The notes beneath the pieces are model-generated. The model had not been told where the DNA came from. It did not search any database and was given only the letters and a program-made list of their open reading frames with translations. The position numbers and the translations under genes are program-made. Positions 48,172 through 56,858 of a stretch of 64,000 nt of DNA are shown here, one piece after another. Origin of the DNA: Pseudonocardia sp. (GTDB lineage: Bacteria; Actinomycetota; Actinomycetes; Mycobacteriales; Pseudonocardiaceae); contig NZ_JAODNI010000004.1 of assembly GCF_025465255.1 (NCBI RefSeq), forward strand, positions 16,183 through 80,182, in the 5' to 3' direction. Every line of letters starts with the position of its first letter. Within the stretch, counting starts at the first letter, position 1.

Positions 48172-49389
48172 TCAGCCGAGCGGGCTCCGCGGCAGCAGCC
48201 GGTCCGAGATGATCTTCTTCTGGATCTCGCTGGTGCCCTCGAAGATCGTCGTCAACCGGGCGTCCCGCCAGTGCCGCTCCACCCGGTGCTCGGTGGTGTA
48301 GCCGTTGCCGCCGTGCAGCTGGATGCCGTCCCCGGTGACCTCGGCGGCCATCTCGGTGGCGAGCAGCTTGACCATCGCCGCCTCCCGCTCGCACGGCTGC
48401 CCGAGGTCGATCAGGTGGGCCACGTGCTGGTAGAACGCGCGGGCCTGCTCGACCCGGGCGGCCATGGTCGCGAGGGTGAACCGGACGGACTGGAAGTCGC
48501 CGATCGGGTGCTCGAACTGGCGGCGTTCCTGCAGGTAGAGGATGCAGTCCTCGACGGCGGCCCGGGCCAGGCCGACGGCACGGGCGGCGGTGTGCACCCG
48601 GGCGATGTTGAGCCACTGCTGCGTCGAGGCGAAGCCCTGGTCCCCGGCGGAGAGCTGGTTCGCGACCGGGACGCGCAGGCCGTCGAACTCCAGGTTCCAG
48701 GTCACGAAGCCGTGGTAGCCGATCTTGTCGATCGGCGTGCCGGTGATCCCCTTCGGGAAGGTGTCCCGCTCCTTCTCCACGACGATCGTCGCCAGGCCCG
48801 CGGAGCGCCGCTCCCCCGGCGCCGGGTCCTCGGTACGTACCAGGACCTGGATGAAGTCCGCGGCCTTCGCGTTGCCCGTCCAGCGCTTGTGGCCGGTGAC
48901 GACGAACTCGTCGCCGTCGCGCTCGGCGCGGGTGGAGACGGCGGCGAGGTCCGATCCGGCGTCCGGTTCGGAGAGCGCGATCGCGCCGATCCACTCGCCC
49001 TCGGCGCTGCGCCGCAGCAGCTCCGCGCGCCGGGACTCGTCCGCGACCCCGGTGCCCGCGCCCTGGGCGCGGGCGATGATGCTGCCGACGCTCATCCACG
49101 CGCGGGCCAGCTCCTCGGCCACCATGCAGTACTCGAAGGCCCCGAGCCCGAGGCCGCCGTGCTCGGTGGGGACGGTGATCCCGAAGTAGCCGAGCGCAGC
49201 CATCTCGTCGAGCAGGGACCGCGGGATCTCGCCCTTGACCTTGTCGAGCTCGTCCGCGACGGGCAGCACCCGCTCCGCGGCGAACGTGCGGGCCTGCGTC
49301 TGGAGCGCTTCGCGCTCCGGGGTGTGGTACTGCGCCGGGACCACGGGGATCGGGGGCTCGATGATCTCGGGCGTCTCGGGGTCGCTCAT
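48172..49389 (-). CDS. Acyl-CoA dehydrogenase
   Basis: 405 residues from the ATG at 49389 (GGAGA upstream); an ATG at 49407 is in frame. The fold is shown by YFGITVPTEHGGLGLG, IGAIALSEPDAGSDLAAV, HKRWTGNAKAADFI, RRQFEHPIGDFQSVRF, IQLHGGNGYTTEHRVERHWRDAR (in parts) and TIFEGTSEIQKKII, whose Glu in FEGTSE is at the usual catalytic position of many bacterial ACADs. Chain-length preference cannot be told. It differs clearly from the glutaryl-CoA dehydrogenase-like gene at 28.7 kb. It is downstream of the DUF742 gene on the same strand with 61 bases between. Confidence 0.92.
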   Translation of the reverse strand: MSDPETPEIIEPPIPVVPAQYHTPEREALQTQARTFAAERVLPVADELDKVKGEIPRSLLDEMAALGYFGITVPTEHGGLGLGAFEYCMVAEELARAWMSVGSIIARAQGAGTGVADESRRAELLRRSAEGEWIGAIALSEPDAGSDLAAVSTRAERDGDEFVVTGHKRWTGNAKAADFIQVLVRTEDPAPGERRSAGLATIVVEKERDTFPKGITGTPIDKIGYHGFVTWNLEFDGLRVPVANQLSAGDQGFASTQQWLNIARVHTAARAVGLARAAVEDCILYLQERRQFEHPIGDFQSVRFTLATMAARVEQARAFYQHVAHLIDLGQPCEREAAMVKLLATEMAAEVTGDGIQLHGGNGYTTEHRVERHWRDARLTTIFEGTSEIQKKIISDRLLPRSPLG

Positions 49390-49450
49390 ACTCTGGTTCT
49401 CCCACATCGGCGGCCGCGACGCCCGTCGGGACCCCGTGCGTCACACCGTC

Positions 49451-50068
49451 CTAGAGCCGGCGCAGGCCGCCGAGCACCCGCTCCATCAGCGCGACGTCCG
49501 GACCCTCGGCGCTGACCGTGCGGTGCACCACGAGCCCGCCGGTGACCGCCAGGTCCCCGACGATCACGCGCGCGACGCCGATCGGCACCCCGACCAGGGC
49601 CGCGACCTCGGCGATCGAGGTGGGCCGCCGGCACAGGTCCAGCACCGGCAGGTGCTCGGCGAGCTCCGGGCGCTCGAACGCGGCCGCGGGGGTGGAGACC
49701 AGGGTCTCCAGGCCGAGTTCGTAGCGGGAGCGGGTCCGGCCGCGGGTGTAGACGTACGGCCGGACGAAGCGGGCGCCGGTGTACCCGATCGTCGGCCCCT
49801 CGGGCTCAGCCGGGGGCGGCAGGGGCTCCGCGGCCCCGGGAGCCGCCGACACGACCGCGAAGGTGCTCGTGTCCGGGTCCGGATCGCCGGTCGAGTCGGG
49901 GGCGGCCGCGGCCTTCTCCGCCGCGCGCTCGGCCCGGCTCCTGCGCTTCTTGCGCGGGGCGCCGCCGAAGCGCGCCCCGGTGAGTCCGATCTCGAAGTCG
50001 TCGTGGGGCGTCACGGGACCACCCGGGAGAACCTGGTCATCGCCTGGGTTCACCTTCCTGCGGCTCAT
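49451..50068 (-). CDS. DUF742 protein, solitary (conservon CvnC-like)
   Basis: 205 residues from the ATG at 50068; a GTG at 50014 is an alternative. The C-terminal DUF742 domain (about 95-205) has VRPYVYTRGRTRSRYELGLETLV, LDLCRRPTSIAEVAALVGVP (winged-helix-like) and ARVIVGDLAVTGGLVVHR (each in part). In Streptomyces conservons this protein is encoded with a sensor kinase, a roadblock protein and a small GTPase; none of these is here. The N-terminal half has a Lys/Arg/Ala-rich linker and a duplicated IGLTGARF/IGYTGARF motif on each side of it. Confidence 0.82.
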   Translation of the reverse strand: MSRRKVNPGDDQVLPGGPVTPHDDFEIGLTGARFGGAPRKKRRSRAERAAEKAAAAPDSTGDPDPDTSTFAVVSAAPGAAEPLPPPAEPEGPTIGYTGARFVRPYVYTRGRTRSRYELGLETLVSTPAAAFERPELAEHLPVLDLCRRPTSIAEVAALVGVPIGVARVIVGDLAVTGGLVVHRTVSAEGPDVALMERVLGGLRRL

Positions 50069-50291
50069 CACCGGTTCGGGGAGCGTGGTGTCACCGGCCC
50101 GGGACACCTGACGCCAGACCCTCGCCAGGACGCGTTACGCGGCTGTGTCCGAGCTGTTCCGCAGGCATGACGATTCGGGCCGCCCCGGCAGGAACCGCCT
50201 GGTGTGTGACGACCGACTTCCCAGCGTCACGGATCGGCGACGAATCGCCCACCGATCGGGGACGTGACCCGGCCGGGACCGTCGGCACCAG

Positions 50292-50297
50292 TACGGT
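50292..50297 (+). promoter_or_regulatory. Probable -10 box, leaderless, for the Pr6Pr gene
   Basis: TACGGT lies six bases before the GTG at 50304 and no Shine-Dalgarno sequence is present. Confidence 0.45.
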
Positions 50298-50303
50298 GCC
50301 GCC

Positions 50304-50957
50304 GTGGCCCGGACCGTACCCCTCGCTCGCCTCTGGTCCGGCGTCGTCGCCGCCGTCTGCCTGCTCGGCGTGCTGCTCCAGATCGTGTCGTCCGCGGCCG
50401 ACCCCGGGGAGCGGTTCCCGACCGCCGTGGCGAGCGCGGCCAACATCTTCTCGTTCTTCACGGTCCTGACGAACCTGCTGCTGGGGGTCACCGGCCTGCT
50501 GCTCGCCCGGGGCCGGCCCCTGTTCGGATCCCGGGGCGGCACGGCGCTGCGCGTCCTGCACCTGGACGCGATCCTCGGCATCGCCGTCACCGGCGTCGTC
50601 TACCACCTGGTGCTGGCCCCGCTCGACGATCCGCGGGGCCTGGCGGCGGTGGCCAACTTCCTGCTGCACACGCTCGCCCCGGTCCTCGGCGTCGTCGGCT
50701 GGCTGGTCGTGGGGCCGCGCGGGCTGACCACCCTGCGGACCGTGCTGCTCGCGGCGGTCTACCCCGTGGCGTGGCTCGCGGTCACCCTCGTCCGCGGCGC
50801 GATCATCGGCTGGTACCCGTACCCGTTCGTGAACGTGGCGGTGCTCGGGTACGGGCGGGTCGCGCTGAACTGCCTGGTCGTCGCGGTCCTGTTCCTCGGC
50901 CTAGGGTTCGGGGCCCTCGCCGTGGACCGGCGGCTCCCGGGCGGTCAGGCCGTCTGA
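50304..50957 (+). CDS. Pr6Pr-family membrane protein
   Basis: 217 residues with six predicted membrane helices. The family is recognised from the conserved IFSFFTVLTNLLLGVTGLLL segment in helix 2, VVYHLVLAPL, the His in NFLLHTLAPVLGVVGWLV and the YPVAWLAVTLVRGAIIGWYPYPFVN stretch (in parts). Function of the family is unknown. Its 3' end overlaps the convergent esterase gene by 13 bases. Confidence 0.82.
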   Translation: MARTVPLARLWSGVVAAVCLLGVLLQIVSSAADPGERFPTAVASAANIFSFFTVLTNLLLGVTGLLLARGRPLFGSRGGTALRVLHLDAILGIAVTGVVYHLVLAPLDDPRGLAAVANFLLHTLAPVLGVVGWLVVGPRGLTTLRTVLLAAVYPVAWLAVTLVRGAIIGWYPYPFVNVAVLGYGRVALNCLVVAVLFLGLGFGALAVDRRLPGGQAV

Positions 50958-51865
50958 GCGCGCACGGACAGCAGCTCCGCGAACAACTCGAGGGCCGCGG
51001 ACACGGTGTCCTCCGCGGCGTCGACGGCGCCGAGGAACGCCGCGTAGCCGTGGATCAGCCCGGGTCCGGGCAGGTACCGGACGGGCACCCCCGCGTCCCG
51101 GAGCCGGTCCGCGTAGGCCGCGCCCTCGTCCCGCAGCGGGTCGAACTCCGCGGTGGCGACGACCGCGGGCGCGACGCCGCGGACGTCCGCGTGGAGCAGG
51201 TCCAGCTCGGGCGCCGAGCCGTCCCCCGCCGGGAGGTACTGCGTGTAGAACCAGCGCATGTCCGACTCGGTGAGGAAGTACCCCTCGCCGTTCTCCGCGA
51301 TCGAGCCGCCGGCCAGGGCCGGGTCGGTCGCCGGGTAGAAGAGCAGCTGCCCGGCGAGGGCGGGGCCGGCCTCGCGGGCCCGGAGCGCCAGCCCGGCCGC
51401 CAGCGAGGCGCCGGCGCTGTCCCCCGCCACGCCCAGCGCGCGGCCCGGGTAGCGGTCCGCGGCCCACCGCAGCGCGGTCCCGGCGTCGTCGAGGCCGGCG
51501 GGGAACGGGTGCTCGGGCGCGAGCCGGTAGTCCACGGACACGACGGTGGCCGCCAGCGCGTTGGCCACCCGCCGGCAGACCGGGTCGTGGGTGTCGACGT
51601 CCCCGACCACCCAGCCGCCGCCGTGCAGGTAGACGACGACCGGCCCGTCGCCCCGAGCCGGCTCGTAGACCCGCACCGGGACGCCGCCGGCGTGGGTGTC
51701 GGTGACCGACGCGACCTCCTCCGGCACGAAGCCCGGGCCGCGCCGCGCCATCGCGAGGCTCCGGTAGTGGGCACGGGTGTCCGCCGCGTCGCCGCGGACC
51801 AGTGGGGTGGCACCCGCGCCGGCGAGGGTGTCCAGGACGACGCGGAACTGCGGGTCGAGCGACAT
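50945..51865 (-). CDS. Alpha/beta hydrolase of the hormone-sensitive lipase family
   Basis: 306 residues from the ATG at 51865. HSL-family motifs are complete: HGGGW (81-85, oxyanion hole), nucleophile Ser150 in GDSAGASLA, the Asp in AEFDPLRDEG and the His in GLIHGYA. Such enzymes hydrolyse short- to medium-chain esters in the cytoplasm. The N-terminal cap region (1-60) is typical in length. It is divergent from the molybdopterin oxidoreductase operon. Confidence 0.92.
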   Translation of the reverse strand: MSLDPQFRVVLDTLAGAGATPLVRGDAADTRAHYRSLAMARRGPGFVPEEVASVTDTHAGGVPVRVYEPARGDGPVVVYLHGGGWVVGDVDTHDPVCRRVANALAATVVSVDYRLAPEHPFPAGLDDAGTALRWAADRYPGRALGVAGDSAGASLAAGLALRAREAGPALAGQLLFYPATDPALAGGSIAENGEGYFLTESDMRWFYTQYLPAGDGSAPELDLLHADVRGVAPAVVATAEFDPLRDEGAAYADRLRDAGVPVRYLPGPGLIHGYAAFLGAVDAAEDTVSAALELFAELLSVRAQTA

Positions 51866-51998
51866 GTCCCCGACGCTAGATCGCCGGGCCCCTCCCGCAC
51901 CACCCGTCACGTCACGGTGATCCGTCCGGGGCGGCGGAATGCCATGCTCCCTCCCGGCGCTGTGTCGGGCGTACGTCGGCGGAAGGGGCGAGACACCC

Positions 51999-52604
51999 AT
52001 GGCGATCACCCGCGGGTTCACGGGCAGACGACGGGATCGGGACGAGCGGCTGCCCCCGGGGCAGTACGACGCGAAGGACGAGTGGCCGGTCCTGCACGTC
52101 GAGGCGACGCCGAGGATCGACCCGGCGCGCTGGACGTTCGGCGTCGAGGGCCTGGTGGACACCCCGACGACCTGGACCTGGGACGAGGTGCACGCGCTCC
52201 CCCGCTCGCGGTACGAGGGCGACATCCACTGCGTGACGACGTGGTCAAAGTTCGGCATGACGTTCGAGGGCGTCTCGCTGGACACCCTGCTGGAGATCGC
52301 GCAACCGCAGGAGGGCGCACGGTTCGCGATGGCGTCGTCGAGCACGGGCTACACGACCAACCTGCCGATCGAGGACATCACCGGCGGCAAGGCGTGGATC
52401 GTGTGGGAGGCGGACGGTGCGCCGCTGCCGGAGATCCACGGCGGCCCGGTGCGGATGCTGGTGCCGCACCTGTACTTCTGGAAGAGCACGAAGTGGGTCT
52501 CCGGACTGCGCCTGATGAGCCACGACGAGCAGGGCTTCTGGGAGCGCAACGGCTACCACGACCGCGGCGACCCCTGGCTCGAGCAGCGCTACCAGGGGGA
52601 CTGA
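51999..52604 (+). CDS. Sulfite oxidase-like molybdopterin oxidoreductase
   Basis: 201 residues from the ATG at 51999 with GGAAGG upstream. The molybdopterin-binding fold is seen in FGVEGLVDTPTTWTWDE, the ligand Cys78 in DIHCVTTWSK and the late GGPVRMLVPHLYFWKSTKWV (in part) segment. It is a short cytoplasmic form without a Tat signal or dimerisation domain, MsrP/YuiH-like. The substrate may be methionine sulfoxide, sulfite or another oxyanion. It is one base from the FNR gene, so the pair form a reductase complex by inference. Confidence 0.9.
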   Translation: MAITRGFTGRRRDRDERLPPGQYDAKDEWPVLHVEATPRIDPARWTFGVEGLVDTPTTWTWDEVHALPRSRYEGDIHCVTTWSKFGMTFEGVSLDTLLEIAQPQEGARFAMASSSTGYTTNLPIEDITGGKAWIVWEADGAPLPEIHGGPVRMLVPHLYFWKSTKWVSGLRLMSHDEQGFWERNGYHDRGDPWLEQRYQGD

Positions 52605-52605
52605 C

Positions 52606-53298
52606 ATGACGAGTCCGTGGCAGGAGGCGACCGTAATCGAGGTGCGGCGCGAGACCCCGAACGCCAAGACCTTCCGGCTCCGCCTCACGACCCCGATGAC
52701 GCACCTGGCCGGGCAGTACTACGTGGTCCGGCTGACGGCGCCGGACGGCTACCGGGCGCAGCGCTCGTACTCGGTGGCGTCGATGCCGGGCGGGGACGAG
52801 ATCGACCTGACGGTGGAGCTGTTCCCGGAGGGCGAGGTGTCCGGGTTCCTGCACGAGGTCGTCGTGCCCGGGGACACCCTCGAGGTCCGCGGCCCGATCG
52901 GGGGCTTCTTCGCGTGGGCCGGCGACACGCCCGCGCTGGGCGTCGCCGGCGGGTCGGGCGTCGTGCCGCTCATGTCGATGCTGCGGCACGCGAGGGCGAT
53001 CGGGCATCCGGAGCGGCTGAAGCTGATCGTCTCCGCGCGCCGGCCGGCGGACCTGTACTACGCGGACGAGCTGGTGGGGCCGGAGACGACGGTCGTCTAC
53101 ACGAGGCAGGCGCCACCCGGGGATCCGCGGCCGCCCGCACGGCTCTCGGCGGAGGACCTGAAGCCGCTGCTCGACGGCGCGCCACGAACCGTCTTCGTCT
53201 GCGGGACCCCCGGGTTCTGCGACACCGCCACGGACCGGCTGATCGAGCTCGGGGTGGGGACGGACCGGATCCGGGTGGAACGCTTCGGCCCGACCTGA
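52606..53298 (+). CDS. Ferredoxin/flavodoxin reductase-type FAD/NAD(P) oxidoreductase
   Basis: 230 residues. An FAD-binding beta-barrel (about 1-105) has QRSYSVASMPGG, and the flavin-contacting GQYYVVRL. The NAD(P) domain (about 110-230) has GVAGGSGVVPLMSML and VFVCGTPGFCDTATD. It lacks a [2Fe-2S] ferredoxin tail. It starts one base after the molybdopterin gene and most likely passes electrons from NAD(P)H to it, as annotated in many actinobacteria. Confidence 0.9.
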   Translation: MTSPWQEATVIEVRRETPNAKTFRLRLTTPMTHLAGQYYVVRLTAPDGYRAQRSYSVASMPGGDEIDLTVELFPEGEVSGFLHEVVVPGDTLEVRGPIGGFFAWAGDTPALGVAGGSGVVPLMSMLRHARAIGHPERLKLIVSARRPADLYYADELVGPETTVVYTRQAPPGDPRPPARLSAEDLKPLLDGAPRTVFVCGTPGFCDTATDRLIELGVGTDRIRVERFGPT

Positions 53299-53326
53299 CC
53301 GCCGCCCCTGTGCCCTGGTGCCCGGT

Positions 53327-53373
53327 GCTCGAGTGGCTCAAGCACCATCCAGCACCGCTCGAGCCATTCGAGC
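53327..53373. terminator. Inverted repeat between convergent genes
   Basis: GCTCGAGTGGCTCAAGC (53327-53343) and GCTCGAGCCATTCGAGC (53357-53373) pair at 15 of 17 positions. The first arm can also fold alone, GGTGCT (53324-53329) with AGCACC (53341-53346). It lies between the FNR stop and the convergent oxidoreductase stop, 28 and 22 bases away, and probably ends both transcripts. Confidence 0.6.
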
Positions 53374-53395
53374 GCCGGCTGATCAGCGGGTGGGG

Positions 53396-54211
53396 TCAGG
53401 CTTCGGGCGTCTGGGAGCGGCGGCGGTACATCTCCGCGGCCGCGCGGGAGAAGCCGTCCGGCAGGCCGATCGAGGCGAACGCGTCCGCGGCCTGCTCCAT
53501 CTCCCCCACCCACCGCCAGCCCTTCTCCGCCGCGACGCCCGCGACGGCGCCGAGGGCCCCCGGATAGTCCACGCCCGTCCGGGCCAGCTCCCCGCGCAGC
53601 TCGGCGTCGACGCCGAAGGTGCGCGCCGCCTCGTCGAGCTCCAGCCAGATCGCGGGCAGCGCCTTGCTCTGCAACGCGAAGCACGCCTTCAGCGCGCTCG
53701 CGGTGCCCAGCTCCGGGCCCAGCACCCGCGCGTCGAACGGGGTGCCGGCGAACAGGTCCGCGATCACGCCCGCGTGGGCGCCGGAGAGCCACAGCACGGT
53801 GCGGCCCTTCTCCCAGGCCGGCGGGCCGATCACCGCGCCGTCCACGACGTCGTCGGCCCCGAGAAGCGCACCGATGCCGGCGACGGTGCCGGGCGAGACG
53901 GCGTTGGCATCGACGACCAGCGGCCGCCGCTCCCGCCCCTCGACGGCGGCGGCGATCTGCTCGGCGACGTCCCGCGCGGCGTGCGGCGGGCAGATGGAGA
54001 TGATCACGTCCGACCGTCGCGCGAGCTCCGCGAGGTCCGGGACCCCGACGAGGTCCGCCAGCTCCGCGCGCTTCGACGTGGCCTGGGTCCGTCCCGCGGC
54101 CGCCCAGATCACCGCCCCGGCCCGCCCCTTGAGCGCGGAGCCCAGGGACGCGCCCATGGCCCCCGGGTGCAGTATCCCGATCACCGGACGGGCCGGCAGT
54201 TCACGAGTCAC
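53396..54211 (-). CDS. NAD(P)-dependent oxidoreductase, 6-phosphogluconate dehydrogenase-like with DUF1932 domain
   Basis: 271 residues from the GTG at 54211. The Rossmann start is VIGILHPGAMGASLGSAL, followed by DVIISICPPHAARDVAEQI. The C-terminal helical domain (about 165-260) has GPELGTASALKACFALQSKALPAIW (in parts) in the DUF1932 pattern. It is a beta-hydroxyacid dehydrogenase relative; substrate unknown. It ends convergent to the FNR gene and lies 10 bases from the YdjM-like gene upstream. Confidence 0.85.
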   Translation of the reverse strand: MTRELPARPVIGILHPGAMGASLGSALKGRAGAVIWAAAGRTQATSKRAELADLVGVPDLAELARRSDVIISICPPHAARDVAEQIAAAVEGRERRPLVVDANAVSPGTVAGIGALLGADDVVDGAVIGPPAWEKGRTVLWLSGAHAGVIADLFAGTPFDARVLGPELGTASALKACFALQSKALPAIWLELDEAARTFGVDAELRGELARTGVDYPGALGAVAGVAAEKGWRWVGEMEQAADAFASIGLPDGFSRAAAEMYRRRSQTPEA

Positions 54212-54221
54212 CCGATCATTC

Positions 54222-55028
54222 TCACCCGGCCCGCGGCAGCAGCCGCACGGCCTGGTCCCGCACGCTGAGCGCGAGCTCCAGGGCGCCGGGCACCACGTAC
54301 ACGGCGAGCGCGAGGGTCCCGATCGTCAGCAGCGGGGCGACGAGCAGCATCTCCACCTTCCCGCCCGCCCGGAACCGCAGCGGCCGCGGGCTGCCGACCG
54401 GGTACCAGAGCCGCCCGCGGATGGGCACCGGCCAGAGCAGCGGCGCACCGGAGGAGGTGATCGCGTCCCCGAGGGAGTGCACGACCATTCCGAGCGCGAC
54501 GGCCGCGCCCAGCCAGCCGACGGTCCCGGCCGTCCCGCCCGGCACCTGTTCCTGCACCACCCAGGTCAGCCCTGCCGCGATCACCAGCGACGGCGGCCCG
54601 GGGACAAGGTGGTCGAGGCCCTTGATCGCCAGCGCCAGGCACACGAACAGCGTGCCGAGCACGACCGGGGTGCCCCACTGCGCGGAGGCCAGATTGACCG
54701 CCAGGCCGAGGAACGCCGCGCCCGCCGCGGTGTGCGTCAGGCCGCGATGGGTGCCCTTCCCGGTGTCCCGGCGGCCGCGGGTCAGGTCGAACACCAGCCC
54801 GGACAGCGGCCGCACGGCCTTCGACGCGAGCCAGGACGCCCACGAGAAGCGGCGGGTGGCCGTCGAGCCGGGGTGGTCGAGATCCGGGAGCAGCGCCGCG
54901 CCGGCGCAGACGCCGGCGAAGGTGAGCATCGTCCCGGCGGTCGGGGTCATCCCGACGAGGGTGGGCGCGAAGCCCGCGACCGCGAGCCCGAGGGCCGCTC
55001 CCGACGTGGCGTGACTGACCCCGAGCAC
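54222..55028 (-). CDS. Membrane-bound metal-dependent hydrolase, YdjM/LexA-binding type
   Basis: 268 residues from the GTG at 55028. Family marks are HATSGAALGLA at the start, the metal-site LLPDLDHPGS, GTHRGLTHT, and the later VVHSLGDAITSSGAPLLWP. Six or so membrane helices fill the rest. YdjM-like proteins are induced by DNA damage in some bacteria; catalytic activity is not proven. Long in-frame extension upstream (to 56420) is antisense to nothing useful and was rejected in favour of the leaderless GTG. Confidence 0.86.
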   Translation of the reverse strand: MLGVSHATSGAALGLAVAGFAPTLVGMTPTAGTMLTFAGVCAGAALLPDLDHPGSTATRRFSWASWLASKAVRPLSGLVFDLTRGRRDTGKGTHRGLTHTAAGAAFLGLAVNLASAQWGTPVVLGTLFVCLALAIKGLDHLVPGPPSLVIAAGLTWVVQEQVPGGTAGTVGWLGAAVALGMVVHSLGDAITSSGAPLLWPVPIRGRLWYPVGSPRPLRFRAGGKVEMLLVAPLLTIGTLALAVYVVPGALELALSVRDQAVRLLPRAG

Positions 55029-55034
55029 TCCGTG

Positions 55035-55040
55035 ACCGTA
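55035..55040 (-). promoter_or_regulatory. Probable -10 box, leaderless, for the YdjM-like gene
   Basis: On the minus strand TACGGT lies six bases before the GTG at 55028, with no Shine-Dalgarno sequence. Confidence 0.45.
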
Positions 55041-55078
55041 CGGGTGGCACGGTGCCCTGCCGCGGCGACGCGCCGTGA

Positions 55079-56290
55079 TCAGTGCCGGGTTGCCCCGTGC
55101 TGCTCGACCGTGCCGCGGCGGTCCTTCAGGGGCTTGGGCCAGTAGTGCTGGATCGCCGCGTTGAAGTGCGCGCCGAGCACGATCGCCAGCCCGATGAAGA
55201 ACGCCGCGAGCAGGAACGCGATGGGGGCGGCGAGGGCGCCGTAGGTGTAGCCCGTGGTGGTCAGCCAGCTGATGTAGACGCGCAGCCCGGTGACCCCCAC
55301 CAGGAACACGACGGCGGCGAGCAGCGCTCCGGGAATGCCCCGGTACCAGGGCGGTTTCGCGGGCAGGGCGAGCCGGTAGAGCGTCGTCAGCGCGAGCATC
55401 AGGAGCAGGCCCAGGCCCGGGTAGTAGAGCCAGCCGATGAGCGTCACGGCCGTTTCCCGCCAGGAGCTCGGCAGCAGGTCCGGCAACCGGTCCGGGCCCA
55501 GCGCCAGCAGCGGCAGGGCGATGATCCCCGCGACCAGCCCCACCACATACATCAGCAGCGCGAGGATGCGCTGCCAGACCGCGTTCCGGATGCCGTACTG
55601 GCTGTGGGCCCGGGTGATCGCGTCCACGAACGAGGACATGGCGGACGAGCCGGACCACAGCGAGATCACGAACCCGAGGGACGCCAGCTCGCTGCGCCCG
55701 GTGGTCAGGATGCTCTCGACGGTCGGGGCGATGATCTCGTCGACGGCGTTGCGGCTGAACACGTTGCCGGAGGCCCGGACGATCTCCTCCTGCACGGCCG
55801 TCAGGGTGTCCGGGCCGAACCACGTGCCGATGTAGCCGAGGCTGCCCAGGAGCCCGAGCAGCAGCGGCGGCAGCGACAGCGTCTGCCAGAACGCCGCGGC
55901 GGCCGCCTCGCTGAAGATGTTGTCGTCCCAGGCGCGGACGACCGTGCGCCTGATCGCGAGCCAGGCCCCGCGCGCGCCGCGCGGCCGGGGCTCCCCCGCG
56001 GCGGTCAGCTTCACGGTGGGATCCGCGGCGAGGACCGGTTCCTCCGGGCGGGCCGCGGCGGCGTCGGCGCTGCGGGTGTGCGGGCCGTCGCCGGTCTCGG
56101 AGCCGTCGTCGCAGGCGTCGGGGAGGCGGACGGTGCGCTCGTCCGCCCCGTGCTCGCCGCAGGGGACGAGCCCGTCGCCCGGCCCGGGCGGTACGGGGAT
56201 GTCCGGGCGCGTGACGTCCGGGCGCGTGGGGCTCTCGGCGGTGGCACCCCCGGTGCTGATCCGCCGGCCGTCTCCCCCCGGGCCCGTCAC
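55079..56290 (-). CDS. YihY/virulence factor BrkB family membrane protein
   Basis: 403 residues from the GTG at 56290. A disordered Pro/Gly/Asp-rich N-terminus (1-105) precedes six membrane helices. Family motifs are NIFSEAAAAAFWQTLSLPPLL (in part), LASLGFVISLWSGSSAMSSFVDAIT (in part), WYRGIPGALLAAVVFLV and TTGYTYGALAAPIAFLL. BrkB proteins were once called RNase BN by mistake; their role is unknown. Its 3' end is 50 bases from the start of the YdjM-like gene on the same strand. Confidence 0.88.
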   Translation of the reverse strand: MTGPGGDGRRISTGGATAESPTRPDVTRPDIPVPPGPGDGLVPCGEHGADERTVRLPDACDDGSETGDGPHTRSADAAAARPEEPVLAADPTVKLTAAGEPRPRGARGAWLAIRRTVVRAWDDNIFSEAAAAAFWQTLSLPPLLLGLLGSLGYIGTWFGPDTLTAVQEEIVRASGNVFSRNAVDEIIAPTVESILTTGRSELASLGFVISLWSGSSAMSSFVDAITRAHSQYGIRNAVWQRILALLMYVVGLVAGIIALPLLALGPDRLPDLLPSSWRETAVTLIGWLYYPGLGLLLMLALTTLYRLALPAKPPWYRGIPGALLAAVVFLVGVTGLRVYISWLTTTGYTYGALAAPIAFLLAAFFIGLAIVLGAHFNAAIQHYWPKPLKDRRGTVEQHGATRH

Positions 56291-56450
56291 GCGTACAGCA
56301 TGCGCGCCGAGGCCCGTGTCTGTCGCGTGCTGCCCCCAGCGCGCCGCGGTGGCGGCTGCCGGTCCCCTCGGTCCGGCTCGGGTTCGGTTCGGGGCCGGGG
56401 CCGCCCGTGCGGCGGGTCAAGGAAAGGTGGACGATTCGACGGCGTCAATG

Positions 56451-56456
56451 TATCAA
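56451..56456 (+). promoter_or_regulatory. Probable -10 box, leaderless, for the 129-residue orphan
   Basis: TATCAA begins an unusually AT-rich run and lies six bases before the ATG at 56463. No ribosome site is present. Confidence 0.45.
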
Positions 56457-56462
56457 TGACAT

Positions 56463-56852
56463 ATGAACTACGACGAGGCCCAGCGCTGGATCGAACGCAT
56501 CGACCCCTCCGTCACCCGGGACCGCTCCCTGGCCGCCCAGCTCGCCTTCCTCGCCGAGCGCAGCAAGGAGGGCGCCCTCACCAACGACGCCGCCGCGGCC
56601 TGGTACGCCCTCGTGCAGGAGATGCGCCGGCAGGCGGACTACTACGAGCGCGGGCTCATCCGGAAGCTGCGCAGCGACGGGATGACCTGGGCGAAGGTGG
56701 CCGACGCGGTGCAGGCCCAGCTCTCCAGCCGGCAGGCCGCCCAGGCCAAGTGGAAGCGCCTGCTGGACCCGGGCCGCCGCACCACCACCGGCGATATGCG
56801 CCGCGGCGGCCGGCCCAAGGGCACCGGCACCCGCCCGCCGGAGAGCGGGTGA
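56463..56852 (+). CDS. Conserved hypothetical protein, possible helix-turn-helix
   Basis: 129 residues, mostly helical and charged. Residues about 28-60 (LAERSKEGALTNDAAAAWYA) and a helix-turn-helix-like stretch LRSDGMTWAKVADAVQ (about 70-85), followed by SSRQAAQAKWKRLLDPGRR, suggest a small DNA-binding protein; the C-terminus is a basic Gly/Arg tail (RRGGRPKG, an AT-hook-like pattern). I do not recognise a named family. It is divergent from brkB and convergent with meaB, six bases away. Confidence 0.65.
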   Translation: MNYDEAQRWIERIDPSVTRDRSLAAQLAFLAERSKEGALTNDAAAAWYALVQEMRRQADYYERGLIRKLRSDGMTWAKVADAVQAQLSSRQAAQAKWKRLLDPGRRTTTGDMRRGGRPKGTGTRPPESG

Positions 56853-56858
56853 GCCTGT

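Noticed and set aside
55029..56420. Extension of the YdjM-like frame upstream to 56420
   Set aside because: It runs in another frame of the brkB gene on the same strand and gives an Arg/Gly-rich product; brkB has clear membrane helices and family motifs.
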